From contig NZ_AP022566.1 of NCBI RefSeq assembly GCF_010727325.1, positions 124,001 to 188,000 of the forward strand: a DNA stretch of 64,000 nt, written 5' to 3'. Positions 23,973 to 32,348 of this stretch are shown one piece after another (within the stretch, counting starts at the first letter, position 1; each line of letters starts with the position of its first letter). The DNA is from Mycolicibacterium alvei. GTDB taxonomy: Bacteria; Actinomycetota; Actinomycetes; Mycobacteriales; Mycobacteriaceae. A program made the position numbers and the translations under genes. Under the pieces are notes generated by a model. The model was not told the origin of the DNA, did no database searches, and saw only the letters and a list, made by a program, of their open reading frames with translations.

Positions 23973-24824
23973 CTATTGGCGGTAGAAGCGCTCCTCTGTG
24001 ATTTCGAGGGCGCCGGTGGGCTGCCGGCCCAAGATCATGACGTGCACATTCGGGATGTCTCCAGATTGTGCCGTGTCGATGAGCTGCAGTGCGTTCGTAA
24101 TGCAAACGCATCGGCCGGTGGCCGGGTAGCAGATGTCGATTGCCTCGGCTGGTGTGAATCGGCCGCCCAGGTGATCTGATCCGTTGACCCAGGCGAGTCG
24201 GCCTTCCCACCATCGGGATAGGGCTTGCTGATGGGCCTGCGCCTGCCCGACCTCGACGCCGTACACCTCGATGGTCTCGTACTGGGCGTCGGCGAGCTCG
24301 CGATAGAGGTGCTGGCCGTGCGGTTGCCAGGTGAGCGTGCCCTCTATGACGATGTTTTCGTTTCGGCCGATGCAGATTTTGCGGAGCTGGTCGGCAAGCT
24401 GGACTGATTCGTTGTGCACGAGCGCGGCCAGCTCGCGTGGCGCCACGGTGTATCTGTCGGCGAGCACCTCAGTGAGGAGCTCGTCGTAGATGCCGTCCTC
24501 GAGTGCTTGTTCGATGAGGTCGTCTTTGATGGCGTCGGCGTCGATGATGCGGTAGTCGGCCAGGTTGGCGACCCGGGCTTTGATAGCACTGCTTTTACCT
24601 GAAGCTGGGGCTCCAGCAGAGATCACGCTGAGTCCATCGCTGCGCGGGTTCCCTTGTGCGAGATGGCGTTCGATGACCTCTCTGTGAAAGAACCGTCGCC
24701 GGGTGGAGGTTGCGTACCGTCGCTCGGTGCGGCCGGGCGCGTCACGGTGCAGTGGGCCTCCGGAGGCCGACCGGGCCGTGAGTTGTTCAGCAACCTGGGT
24801 GCGCAGGTTGTCGTAATCGGTCAC
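23973..24824 (-). CDS. zeta-toxin family kinase, 283 aa
   Basis: Walker A GAPASGKS lies at residues 71-78, followed by YRIIDADAIKDDLIE and later IVIEGTLTWQPHG, the typical zeta-toxin order with a substrate-binding Asp after the P-loop. Known zeta toxins phosphorylate UDP-N-acetylglucosamine and so block wall synthesis; relatives act on other sugars. GTG 24824 starts the gene three bases after the stop of an HTH gene. In epsilon/zeta systems the partner is a small three-helix antitoxin; here an HTH protein takes that place, a layout known from actinobacteria. Confidence 0.85.
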   Translation of the reverse strand: MTDYDNLRTQVAEQLTARSASGGPLHRDAPGRTERRYATSTRRRFFHREVIERHLAQGNPRSDGLSVISAGAPASGKSSAIKARVANLADYRIIDADAIKDDLIEQALEDGIYDELLTEVLADRYTVAPRELAALVHNESVQLADQLRKICIGRNENIVIEGTLTWQPHGQHLYRELADAQYETIEVYGVEVGQAQAHQQALSRWWEGRLAWVNGSDHLGGRFTPAEAIDICYPATGRCVCITNALQLIDTAQSGDIPNVHVMILGRQPTGALEITEERFYRQ

Positions 24825-24827
24825 CGG

Positions 24828-25292
24828 CTAAGCGCCCGTGAGGTGGCGGTGGGCTAGACGTTCGAATTCGTCGTCGGTGAGTAGGCCGCGGTAGAAGGCC
24901 ATTTCGATCTCGTCCCAGTCGCGGCTCATGTAGGCGTCGGTGGCGACGCCTTCGACGCGAGCTACCCCACCGAAGGAGTATTGCCATTCCAGAAGTCGCT
25001 TCATCATGGTGTCGGTGTCGATGAGTCCGGCTGTGCGGAGGTCGATGAGCTCGGCGGGTTTCTCGTCGAGTTGGTCCGGGTCGTCGGTGAATCGGCGCAG
25101 GATGCGCTGGACAGTGGGCTGCGAGTGGCTGCCTACGAGATCGCTGATCTCCCGCTGGGACAGTCCGCCGCGGGTGGCAGCCTCGTAGATCGAGCGTTCG
25201 AGGTAGCGCTTGTAGGTGCGCAGCAGGGCGGCATTGGTTGCCAGCTTCTTCTTGACCTCGCCCTTGCTCTCTTCAGCCACGCCGGTCGACAT
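24828..25292 (-). CDS. HTH protein, likely antitoxin/repressor for zeta
   Basis: ATG 25292 follows GGAAGGTGGG; a longer frame begins at 25325 inside the operator. Residues about 30-80 contain ATRGGLSQREISDLVGSHSQ then PTVQRILRRF, a clear helix-turn-helix. The C-terminal part is acidic with DWDEIEMAFYRGLLTDDEFE, suited to cover the toxin. A perfect palindrome at 25317-25335 is just upstream, which fits autorepression. Stop and toxin start are three bases apart. Confidence 0.8.
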   Translation of the reverse strand: MSTGVAEESKGEVKKKLATNAALLRTYKRYLERSIYEAATRGGLSQREISDLVGSHSQPTVQRILRRFTDDPDQLDEKPAELIDLRTAGLIDTDTMMKRLLEWQYSFGGVARVEGVATDAYMSRDWDEIEMAFYRGLLTDDEFERLAHRHLTGA

Positions 25293-25316
25293 CGTTTCCC
25301 ACCTTCCGCTTCCGCA

Positions 25317-25335
25317 CTGATTCATCTTGAATCAG
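25317..25335. promoter_or_regulatory. operator of the HTH/zeta pair
   Basis: CTGATTCA-TCT-TGAATCAG is a perfect inverted repeat with 8-base arms, 25 bases before the HTH gene start. Its position over the likely promoter supports autoregulation by the HTH protein. Confidence 0.75.
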
Positions 25336-25670
25336 TTTCCAGTGTAGAACTGTCCTCCGATTGCCGCCACCCATGTCGCCAACCACCCCCCACAAGCCGC
25401 GCGGCGGGCAACGAGCACGCCCGGGCTGAGCCTGAATCACCGCTGCACTGCACACCAGCTCCCAGTTATGGGCGAGGCCTGCGGACGTCGCCGCATGCCT
25501 GGCGATAAGCACCTGACGGCCCGGCACTGTCTAGTTTCGCCACCTTGCGGCACATGGATCGGTAGTGTGCCGCGCTACAGAAGCAGACAGGTAAACCGAC
25601 GACCGATTTACCGTAGGCGCAGCGGCATCCGTAATAGGAACTGAGCATTCGCAGGAAAGTAGGCCTACCG
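25336..25670. other. intergenic, no gene seen
   Basis: This 335-base stretch separates the minus-strand HTH/zeta pair from the plus-strand lipoprotein gene and must hold both promoters. The open frames crossing it lack ribosome sites and read antisense to the neighbours. I see no hairpin or repeat beyond the operator at its left end. Confidence 0.5.
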
Positions 25671-26750
25671 GTGCGATCGCGGACCCTAGAGAACCGGCTT
25701 GCGGTGGCCACGTCGTCTCTGCTGGCATTTGCGACGGTGGGCTGCTCAATCGGGTCGGGCTCTGAGGTGGATCGCTGGGCCGCCCTCCCCCACACGATGG
25801 GCTGCATGTTCCTGCCAGGCGATCAGCTCGCTGACCCACCCGGCGCCGGCCTTGTGCGTCAAGTGACCTTGTCGCATGGTGGCGGGAACCGCCTCCGCCT
25901 CGACGTCGAGTTCAAGATCCGTGTCCCGCCGGAGCCGAGACTGATCGCTGGCCGCTACGGACCACAGGAAGCGCCAGGCAGCATAACCACGATCATTGAG
26001 ATCCGTCCGAAGCACGTTCAGGGAGACAAGCTCATCGAAGTGTCCTCACCGTCACCGAAAGCTGGACACGGCTGGACCGCAGACATTTCGATGTTCGATG
26101 AATCAAACCCAGACATTCTGGACTCCGTCAGCGTGCGCGGTCGCACCCTCACCCTTGTCCTCGACCTCAACGCGCAAGAAGAAATCCTCGGGACCGGCGA
26201 GTTTCAGGCTGATGTCGATATCGTGCAAATGGTTGCAGGACAGCCCGATTCAACAGGTTTACCCAATGTCTTCCCGGTGCGCTCGCCTCAATGCCTGTGG
26301 TCCACTCCTCCCATCGAGAAGCCGGCGAGCCCAAGTACGCCCGCGGCACCTTCGGCGAATCCATCACCTCCAGATTTGACCGGTGCGCCGGCAGCCGCGG
26401 ACGGGTCAGCACGCTATGTGCGAACGAAGTCGGGCAAGGTTCGCTGCGTCGTCGACCCCGGTGAAGTGGTATGCGAGCGAACCTCAGTCGAAGGATTTCC
26501 CCAAGCCCCTGCCAGTACGACAGGCGCGGGCCGATGGAACTTGGCGAAGGTGGACACTAACGGCACCCTCACCTGGGCGGAGGGAAACATCGGCGGCGCC
26601 GATCTCGACGACGACCTTGTTCTGGAATACGACCAGGTGCAGCAACTCAACGGCTGGAACATCGAACCCACAAGCGGTGGAACGCGATTCACCAACACCC
26701 CCAGCGGGCATGGAGTGTTCGTGAGCATCGACAACGTGTACACGTACTAG
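25671..26750 (+). CDS. large putative lipoprotein, 359 aa
   Basis: GTG 25671 starts a signal segment (LAVATSSLLAFATVGC) ending in a lipobox. The protein has two parts joined by a Pro/Ser/Ala linker at about 218-240. The first resembles MPT63/telokinin-like Ig domains of mycobacteria (VRQVTLSHGGGNRLRLDVEF, then ECL-style cysteine at QCLWS). The second (RYVRTKSGKVRCVVDPGEVVC, then GHGVFVSIDNVYTY) resembles the small secreted LppX-unrelated domains found repeatedly in mycobacteria with 'T-SG--RC-V----V-CE'. It should be outside the membrane. The gene stands alone. Confidence 0.8.
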   Translation: MRSRTLENRLAVATSSLLAFATVGCSIGSGSEVDRWAALPHTMGCMFLPGDQLADPPGAGLVRQVTLSHGGGNRLRLDVEFKIRVPPEPRLIAGRYGPQEAPGSITTIIEIRPKHVQGDKLIEVSSPSPKAGHGWTADISMFDESNPDILDSVSVRGRTLTLVLDLNAQEEILGTGEFQADVDIVQMVAGQPDSTGLPNVFPVRSPQCLWSTPPIEKPASPSTPAAPSANPSPPDLTGAPAAADGSARYVRTKSGKVRCVVDPGEVVCERTSVEGFPQAPASTTGAGRWNLAKVDTNGTLTWAEGNIGGADLDDDLVLEYDQVQQLNGWNIEPTSGGTRFTNTPSGHGVFVSIDNVYTY

Positions 26751-26829
26751 CCGATCCGGCACTATCCCGAGTCGACCTACGATTCCAGCCGTCCTCCGGT
26801 GGGGATCCGCCAGCGATTGGTCAACCGAT

Positions 26830-27846
26830 CTAGATCCTCAGCAACACGGGCAACTCTCTCATCGGTGTGACGAAGAGTCGCCTCGCCACAGACAAGGAAC
26901 CGATAAGCACGGTCCCCAGCACCAGCCCTATGAGGATGACCAACATGTAGGCCGGGACTATCCCGTCGGCGTGGTCGGTGTAGGGGCCGTTGGTCGTCAT
27001 CAGCACGTTGAGCAGACCGTGCCCGACGATCACAGGCCACAGCGATCGGCTGAGATACACCAGCAGCAGTGACGCGGTCGACCACACCGCACACCACACC
27101 GCCACGAGCGCGACGGCCGGGATGAGGGCACGGCTGTCGGAGGCATAGTAGAGATGCATGACCGTGCGTGTACCAGAACTACACAGAGCCAGCGGGATCA
27201 CCGTTGTCATCCGAAGCCGCGGCCACAGCAGCACGATCAGACCGACGTAAACGGGTTCTTCTACCACCCCCGCGACACTGGCTTTGGCGGCGGCCAGGAC
27301 CCAGTCGTTAAGGCTCCCTGGCGCGAGCGGGTAGCTGACCGTTTCAACCCCGAAAAAGGCGCGCCCTGCATGCCAGAGCCATAACGCGGCGCAACTCACG
27401 GCCATGAAGGTCAACGCGACCGCAGAACCGAACCCGACTGTTGCAGAACAGGAATGCCGAGGGTGTCGCGGCAGGTTTCTATGGCGGTCACCGTAGGACA
27501 CCCACGATCGGACCAGGACGAACGTAGCGAGCGCGACGCAAGCGGACAACACCGAGAAGGCGAAATGCTGAATCGAAGGCGAAACCGCACGAAGGCCGTG
27601 TCCTGGCAGCAAGGGCAAGACCCCTGCCACCGCCGCCGATGTTTGGTTGGCCACCAGCGCCGTCACGTACACAGCCCACCGAGCGCCGGGACTACGTGGC
27701 GAACACCGCGCCACCAGGGCGGTGAACGCAATGGCAGCCAACGTCGCTACAGCGCCGGCGGCGGGCACGTCCCAGAGCGCTCTCCAAGCCAGGCCGACGC
27801 ACATCACAGCCCATCCGGACAGCAGCCACGTTCTGTTGGCGATCAT
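26830..27846 (-). CDS. CPBP-family intramembrane metalloprotease, 338 aa
   Basis: ATG 27846 has GAAGGAAGG upstream. The protein has about eight membrane helices and the CPBP (Abi/RCE1-like) motifs: AGVVEEPVYVG (EExxx), TRTVMHLYYA, and GHGLLNVLM near the end. Family members cleave prenylated proteins or serve as bacteriocin self-immunity. The first motif usually ends in Arg (EExxxR); here it is EEPVYVG, so activity is uncertain. An IS481-like element lies 33 bases upstream, between the start codon and any original promoter, so expression may now depend on the element. Confidence 0.85.
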   Translation of the reverse strand: MIANRTWLLSGWAVMCVGLAWRALWDVPAAGAVATLAAIAFTALVARCSPRSPGARWAVYVTALVANQTSAAVAGVLPLLPGHGLRAVSPSIQHFAFSVLSACVALATFVLVRSWVSYGDRHRNLPRHPRHSCSATVGFGSAVALTFMAVSCAALWLWHAGRAFFGVETVSYPLAPGSLNDWVLAAAKASVAGVVEEPVYVGLIVLLWPRLRMTTVIPLALCSSGTRTVMHLYYASDSRALIPAVALVAVWCAVWSTASLLLVYLSRSLWPVIVGHGLLNVLMTTNGPYTDHADGIVPAYMLVILIGLVLGTVLIGSLSVARRLFVTPMRELPVLLRI

Positions 27847-27864
27847 CGAACGCCTTCCTTCTTC

Positions 27865-27879
27865 CACGATTTCGTGACG
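27865..27879. repeat. 15-bp target-site duplication, left copy
   Basis: CACGATTTCGTGACG is repeated exactly at 29330-29344, flanking the insertion element. The first 12 bases are themselves a palindrome (CACGA-TT-TCGTG), so the element went into a symmetric site, perhaps an operator or a hairpin. Confidence 0.9.
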
Positions 27880-27933
27880 TGTTATGTCTCAGGACATCGG
27901 TGACAGTTCTGCATCAGGACATCGGTGACAGTT
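27880..27933 (+). repeat. left inverted repeat of the IS481-like element
   Basis: The 54 bases start TGTTATGTCTC and include two copies of AGGACATCGGTGACAGTT separated by CTGCATC. They pair with 29276-29329 on the other strand. Confidence 0.92.
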
Positions 27934-27973
27934 CCGATGGTCTTGGTGGTGACACTTCCGACCCCAGGCTCGG

Positions 27974-29269
27974 GTGGTGGCCGTTAATGAACCTATCGAT
28001 CCTCGTGTTCGCCTCGCCATCTCGCAGTGGCCTGAGGATGCACCTCGCGGGGCGGTGACGACGTTCTGCGCCGAGCACGGTATATCTCGAAAGTCGTTCT
28101 ACGCGTTGCGTAAACGCGCCCAAATCGACGGGCCGGCCGCGGTGCTCGAACCCAGGACTCGACGCCCAAAGACCAGCCCGTCGACATGGAGCGATGAGAT
28201 CAAGGATCAGGCCATGAAGGTTCGTACCGCCCTTGAGCAGTCCGGTCTGGATCACGGGCCGATCAGCGTGCACGAGAAGATGCGCGTGATGGGTCTGGGG
28301 CAGGTCCCGTCCACGGCGTCGCTGGCACGCCTCTTCCGCGAGGCCGGAGTGGCACGCCAGGAGCCGAAGAAAAAGCCCCGCTCAGCCTGGCGGCGGTTCG
28401 TGTATCCGGCCCCGAACGCGTGCTGGCAACTCGACGCCACGGAGTACGTCTTGACCCGTGGACGCAAGTGTGTGGTCTTCCAACTCATCGATGACCACTC
28501 CCGCTACGCCGTGGCCTCGCACGTGGCCTGGGGTGAAACCGCCGAGGCTGCGATCGCCGTCTTCGACAAAGCTGTCACCAATCATGGGGTGCCCCAACGA
28601 CTCCTGTCCGACAACGGAGCAGCACTGAACCCGTCGCGGCGCGGGTGCATCGGCCAACTCGTCACCCACGTGGGCGCTCTGGGCGTGGAGGCGATCACGG
28701 GCAAGCCCTACAAGCCCACCACCCAAGGCAAAAACGAACGCTTCCACCAAACCCTGTTCCGCTACCTCGACAAACAGCCTCTCGCCGAGACACTCAACGA
28801 ACTGCAAGCCCAGGTCGACACGTTCGACCACATCTACAACACCGAGCGCCCTCATCAAGGGCTGCCCGGCCGCGTCACCCCGCTGACCGCGTGGGAAGCG
28901 ACCCCCAAGGCCGATGCACCCCGACCGAAACCTGACCGACCCACCTTCCAACGCATCCCCAGCCGGCACCAACGGCCCCGACCGCAGCTGCCCGCCGACC
29001 TGCCCGCCGGCACGCACCTCAGAACGGTGACCACATCAGGCACGATCGGCCTGGACTCGGTGTCCTACAAGGTCGACGTGAACCTCACGTTCGAGCACGT
29101 CCTCGTCGTCAGCGCCGGCAACAACACCGGCGATGCGGTCATCATTACCGACCTGCACGGCGAAGTCCTCGCCGAGCACACCCGCCCCGCACCCGGCATC
29201 ACCTACGTCGGCAACGGCCGACCCCCAGGAACCCGCCCCAAGACCACAGAACCGTCACCGAAGTCCTGA
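27974..29269 (+). CDS. IS481-family transposase, 431 aa
   Basis: The N-terminus holds a helix-turn-helix (VTTFCAEHGISRKSFYALRK). The integrase-core catalytic residues are Asp154 (QLDATEY), Asp213 (LLSDNGAA) and Glu255 (QGKNERFHQ), in the DDE order. The C-terminus (GTHLRTVTTSGTIGLDSVSY) is the small beta domain found in this branch. It would cut and join the 54-base ends. The frame is intact and starts at GTG 27974, with another GTG next to it. A third, degenerate end-repeat overlaps its last codons at about 29250-29272. Confidence 0.92.
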   Translation: MVAVNEPIDPRVRLAISQWPEDAPRGAVTTFCAEHGISRKSFYALRKRAQIDGPAAVLEPRTRRPKTSPSTWSDEIKDQAMKVRTALEQSGLDHGPISVHEKMRVMGLGQVPSTASLARLFREAGVARQEPKKKPRSAWRRFVYPAPNACWQLDATEYVLTRGRKCVVFQLIDDHSRYAVASHVAWGETAEAAIAVFDKAVTNHGVPQRLLSDNGAALNPSRRGCIGQLVTHVGALGVEAITGKPYKPTTQGKNERFHQTLFRYLDKQPLAETLNELQAQVDTFDHIYNTERPHQGLPGRVTPLTAWEATPKADAPRPKPDRPTFQRIPSRHQRPRPQLPADLPAGTHLRTVTTSGTIGLDSVSYKVDVNLTFEHVLVVSAGNNTGDAVIITDLHGEVLAEHTRPAPGITYVGNGRPPGTRPKTTEPSPKS

Positions 29270-29275
29270 TACACC

Positions 29276-29329
29276 AACTGTCACCCATGTCCTAATGCAG
29301 AACTGTCACCGATGTCCTGATACATCACA
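29276..29329 (-). repeat. right inverted repeat of the IS481-like element
   Basis: Reverse complement starts TGTGATGTATC and matches the left end at 50 of 54 positions. It includes the two 18-base boxes, one with a single change. Confidence 0.92.
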
Positions 29330-29344
29330 CACGATTTCGTGACG
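29330..29344. repeat. 15-bp target-site duplication, right copy
   Basis: Exact copy of 27865-27879. Confidence 0.9.
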
Positions 29345-29737
29345 GACACGAGGCCAGCTCGAACAGTTATTCGACACTGCACGGCTGACTCTAAGCACAA
29401 CTTTCCGACAGTGGTTGCCTCGGCCGGTGTGTCGCTTTTTCATCCACAACGTGGGTACTGGCTACCAACGGTGGCCCGCGAACACCTCGACCCCGGTTGG
29501 CCACAGGCCGAAACGACTTCGCACATCACCTGGTCTGCACGGAGTCCAAGTAGCCCATGGAGGACCGCGAGCTGCGATGCGTGAGCGTCGCCGCAATTAC
29601 TCCATGGCTGCTGCGAGCACTTCTGCTGCTGCGCTGCCTGGAGTCGAGTACTGCGGCAGGCTATGGCTGTCAGCGTGCGCTCGGGCCGCTAGATGGGAGG
29701 ATCTGCCGATCGTTTCGCACGGCTGGTTCGTCGGCCT
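29345..29737. other. intergenic after the IS element, no gene seen
   Basis: Several overlapping open frames exist but none has a ribosome site, a recognisable product or protein-like composition. Before the IS inserted, this stretch was the upstream region of the CPBP gene at 26830 and the downstream flank of the gene ending at 29738. Confidence 0.5.
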
Positions 29738-30919
29738 TCAGGCAGAGCGGCCAGAGGGCAGCCCGGCAAGGATGCCGGCGGCCTCGATCGCTGGAAGCTC
29801 CGCGATGTCCCTCCAGCTGACCGCCACGGTGGAGATCTTGTCGAGGCAGGATTGGATCTCACGTTTTACCAAGGGCAGTTCGGGATCGCCTGTGCTCGCG
29901 CGAGTGAGACGGTCTACGAGTTTGGCGAGTCGTTCCAGGGCGGCCCGTTCAGTCGGGGTGCGGTCTCCTAGTCCGGTTTTTGTGGCGTACTCGTTGGCGG
30001 CGTACCACGCCGACCAGGCGGTGTCGGCGAGTTGACCGACGGTGTTGATGCGATGTTGTGGCGCATCGTCGACCAGGTCTTCGACGGCGGTGGCGAGGTC
30101 GTGCATTGCGTTCTCGTAGGCCACGGTGGTGGGGACGGTTCCGGTGGTGTCGCGCAGGAGTGGTTTGGTGAGGTACCACGCTTCAGTGTCGAGCTTGTAG
30201 GCGAGCCATTCGCTGTGCAGGTCGATCAGGGTTTGACGGGCTTGCGCGACGGTCAGTTGGCCCGAGTCGCCGGTGTTGGTCCGCGTCTGCGAGTCAGGTG
30301 AGGATTCTTCGAGCGATTGCTCCGGCTGACGTCGAGCGGAGCGGGGGCCGTTTGACGCACGAGTGGCGGCTGCCAGGCGCATGGCCTCTTCAAAGGACAG
30401 CGCAGTCGACCGTCTCGCGTCGACGACCTTTGTTGCGACGTCGACAGTGAGAGCCAGACCGAGCAGGGTGCCCACCACGACGGCGACCATTGGGAGATCA
30501 CCCGACATCTTGTTCAGGAGCAGCACTGCCAACGCGAAAACACCGGCTGACGCCAATGCCTGCAGTGGGCCCTGCAGTCTGCCATCGGCGGATCCGGTGC
30601 CTTCAAGGATCTGCTTGACACGGATAACCTGGTCGTCGCCATCAAGCTGCGGCACCATCGGATCGAGCAGGATCGCCTCGATCGGGGTGGTCGCCGCCAG
30701 CTCGGCAACCTCGCCGTGGTTACTGCGGTAAAGGAGAGTGCGCCGCTCAGCAGCGACCCGACGCTGAAGTCTGCGGCCCAGCCGAGGATCATTCTCGTAG
30801 TTGGCCAGGGCGTGGAGCCTGTCGGGCAGGGAAGCCTCGTTGACGACCGCGCTGAGCTCGCTGTTGCACGAGATACCGTGGGACTCCTGCGAATTCGGTT
30901 CCTCGTGAATGTCAGGCAT
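29738..30919 (-). CDS. membrane protein with large cytoplasmic domains, 393 aa
   Basis: I chose ATG 30919, which has GAGGGG 7 bases upstream, rather than GTG 31004-31002. Residues 1-110 are soluble, then two membrane helices (LQALASAGVFALAVLLLNKM, LPMVAVVVGTLLGLALTVDV) form a hairpin, a charged linker follows, and residues 240-393 are helical (QARQTLIDLHSEWLAYKLDT, LGDRTPTERAALERLAKLVD). The two-helix hairpin with cytoplasmic ends resembles SLATT-like effector proteins of nucleotide-based defence systems, but the match is only in layout. No neighbouring cyclase is present. Confidence 0.75.
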   Translation of the reverse strand: MPDIHEEPNSQESHGISCNSELSAVVNEASLPDRLHALANYENDPRLGRRLQRRVAAERRTLLYRSNHGEVAELAATTPIEAILLDPMVPQLDGDDQVIRVKQILEGTGSADGRLQGPLQALASAGVFALAVLLLNKMSGDLPMVAVVVGTLLGLALTVDVATKVVDARRSTALSFEEAMRLAAATRASNGPRSARRQPEQSLEESSPDSQTRTNTGDSGQLTVAQARQTLIDLHSEWLAYKLDTEAWYLTKPLLRDTTGTVPTTVAYENAMHDLATAVEDLVDDAPQHRINTVGQLADTAWSAWYAANEYATKTGLGDRTPTERAALERLAKLVDRLTRASTGDPELPLVKREIQSCLDKISTVAVSWRDIAELPAIEAAGILAGLPSGRSA

Positions 30920-31209
30920 GTCTGGGCCCCTCATTTGTCGTTGATCGGTGCGCGGCGGATCGAGGGCCGATGCGATGAGGCGCACCCCTAGGGGGCGATG
31001 CACACCGATGTTCGGTGCTGACTGAGCTCGTTGATTCTACCGACGCCTGAGACCACGCGGTGTCTCTCTGTGAGTTTCGCGCGGCGGGCCTCTTCCGGGG
31101 GTTCACCCCGTCGACGTTCATCAGCGATCGACAGCGATTCGGCCAGCAGGGCGACGCCGGGTGGTGCACCGCGGCGCTCTCGCGCCTGGCCTCTGTGCGA
31201 GCGAGCGTT

Positions 31210-31602
31210 TTACCAGGCACTGTGACCGCCACCGTGGTTCTCGCCGCCGCAGGAGCATGAGCAGGCCGGACCGACGGCGCTCATGCAGCGGTCGTCGCAC
31301 GTCCGGTCGGCAACGTAGGTGCCTTTGATGCGGACGACGTTGACGTGAGGCGAGTGGCAGGCGGGGCAGGGTGTGCTCAATGCGCGGTCAAGGTCGTAGC
31401 GATCGCGCAGGGTGAACGTCCGGCCGGCGATCTCAGCGGTCTGGGTGACCGAGGGGCGGCCGAGGCGTTCCCGGAGGGTGCGGGTGATGGTGTAGTCGCG
31501 GCGTCCGGCCGCTTTGCAGTCGCGGCAGCGAAGGATGACGTGTCCGGTGCTGCGGGTGACCTGGGCGTCGGCAGCAGGAGTGGTCGCCGATGTTGTTGCC
31601 AT
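31210..31602 (-). CDS. cysteine-rich (zinc-binding) protein, 130 aa
   Basis: ATG 31602 has GAGGAG upstream. Pairs of cysteines appear as CRDCKAAG, PCPACHSPHVN, CDDRCMSA and ACSCSCGGENHGGGH, enough for two or three zinc sites. The middle (TRTLRERLGRPSVTQTAEIA, then FTLRDRYDLDRAL) is like the DNA- or RNA-binding zinc-ribbon proteins of plasmids and phages. Two copies of the TGGC-WW-GCCA element lie upstream (31629-31674). It is divergent from the zinc-finger-like gene at 31872. Confidence 0.75.
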   Translation of the reverse strand: MATTSATTPAADAQVTRSTGHVILRCRDCKAAGRRDYTITRTLRERLGRPSVTQTAEIAGRTFTLRDRYDLDRALSTPCPACHSPHVNVVRIKGTYVADRTCDDRCMSAVGPACSCSCGGENHGGGHSAW

Positions 31603-31628
31603 GGTGGTCGCGCTCCTCACAGATTTAT

Positions 31629-31674
31629 TGGCTTGCCATTTATACTAACGTCGGCCCCTCGAATTGGCAAGCCA
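31629..31674. promoter_or_regulatory. two TGGC-WW-GCCA boxes upstream of the cysteine-rich protein gene
   Basis: TGGCTTGCCA (31629-31638) and its reverse complement TGGCAAGCCA (31665-31674) stand 36 bases apart between the divergent genes at 31602 and 31872. The same box occurs twice in front of the kinase gene at the left edge of the window. A shared repressor is likely. Confidence 0.65.
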
Positions 31675-31871
31675 TTTGCTCGGGCGCCGCTCCCTGCCGG
31701 ACGTCACCGCTGCCCGCCAGGCACCCCTTCCCTCAACGGTCACCCGGTGTGCGGAAGGTCCGCCGGAGACGTCAGCGACTGAGCCGAAGAAATCCGAATC
31801 ACTTACTCCGAGCCGCAATAGGCCGAATTTTTCTGATCCGCACCCCCCCAACGACCTATACCGTTATCCCC

Positions 31872-32234
31872 ATGAGCGGAGGCATGGACGGTGCAAAGGC
31901 ATCCGTTCGTCGTGCGGCCGCAGCCAAGCCGAAGTTGGATTGCTCGTGCGGCCGAACCGTTTACAGCAATGCCGGTATTCGCGCCCATCAGAAAGCCTGT
32001 GAGGTCAGCCTCCGCCAATACGGCTGGCCCCTCGACGATGCGATGCGCCGAGCGGTATTCGAGGAATACGGCACCAAAGCGGCGGTCGCCATACTGCGGC
32101 ACGTCCAACTCGGACTCGGCGCGATCTATCTGACACGACGCCTGGCCGGCCACAAGACCGAGATGCGATGGACCGACTTCCGCGACACCGTGTGGCGCCT
32201 GGCCGACGAGGCTGCCACCCACCCGGCGTCGTGA
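31872..32234 (+). CDS. zinc-finger-like small protein, 120 aa
   Basis: ATG 31872 starts after a short leader; the longer open frame upstream crosses the operator region. Residues about 22-43 read LDCSCGRTVYSNAGIRAHQK then AC, a C-x-C-x(12)-H-x(4)-C arrangement like a C2H2/C2HC finger. The rest is helical with HVQLGLGAIYLTRRLAGHKT. It may bind DNA. It leads the plus-strand run of mini-proteins that ends at 36232. Confidence 0.7.
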   Translation: MSGGMDGAKASVRRAAAAKPKLDCSCGRTVYSNAGIRAHQKACEVSLRQYGWPLDDAMRRAVFEEYGTKAAVAILRHVQLGLGAIYLTRRLAGHKTEMRWTDFRDTVWRLADEAATHPAS

Positions 32235-32348
32235 TGGCAGCGGAGTTTGAGCGATGCACTGGCCCTGGGCGGGAATGGCGTTACGTGCTCGTTGCCGCGG
32301 GTGGAAGTACTTCGCCCACCGACTGATCGACTGAAGTCAGGAGACACG

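Larger units (their letters stand above)
27880..29329 (+). mobile_element. complete IS481-like insertion sequence, 1450 bp
   Basis: The element is bounded by 54-base inverted repeats with four mismatches and by an exact 15-base direct repeat outside. Each end begins TG and carries two tandem 18-base copies of AGGACATCGGTGACAGTT (one with a G for C change at the right), the likely transposase-binding sites. It contains one transposase gene that fills most of the length. The intact ends, target duplication and open frame suggest recent insertion. The family is inferred from the transposase and the long target duplication, which is known for IS481 members. Confidence 0.92.

Noticed and set aside
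27865..29344. IS481-like element as part of a composite transposon
   Set aside because: Only one copy is in the window and it has its own intact target duplication.
29345..29737. Small genes after the IS element
   Set aside because: Overlapping frames with no start signals or recognisable content.
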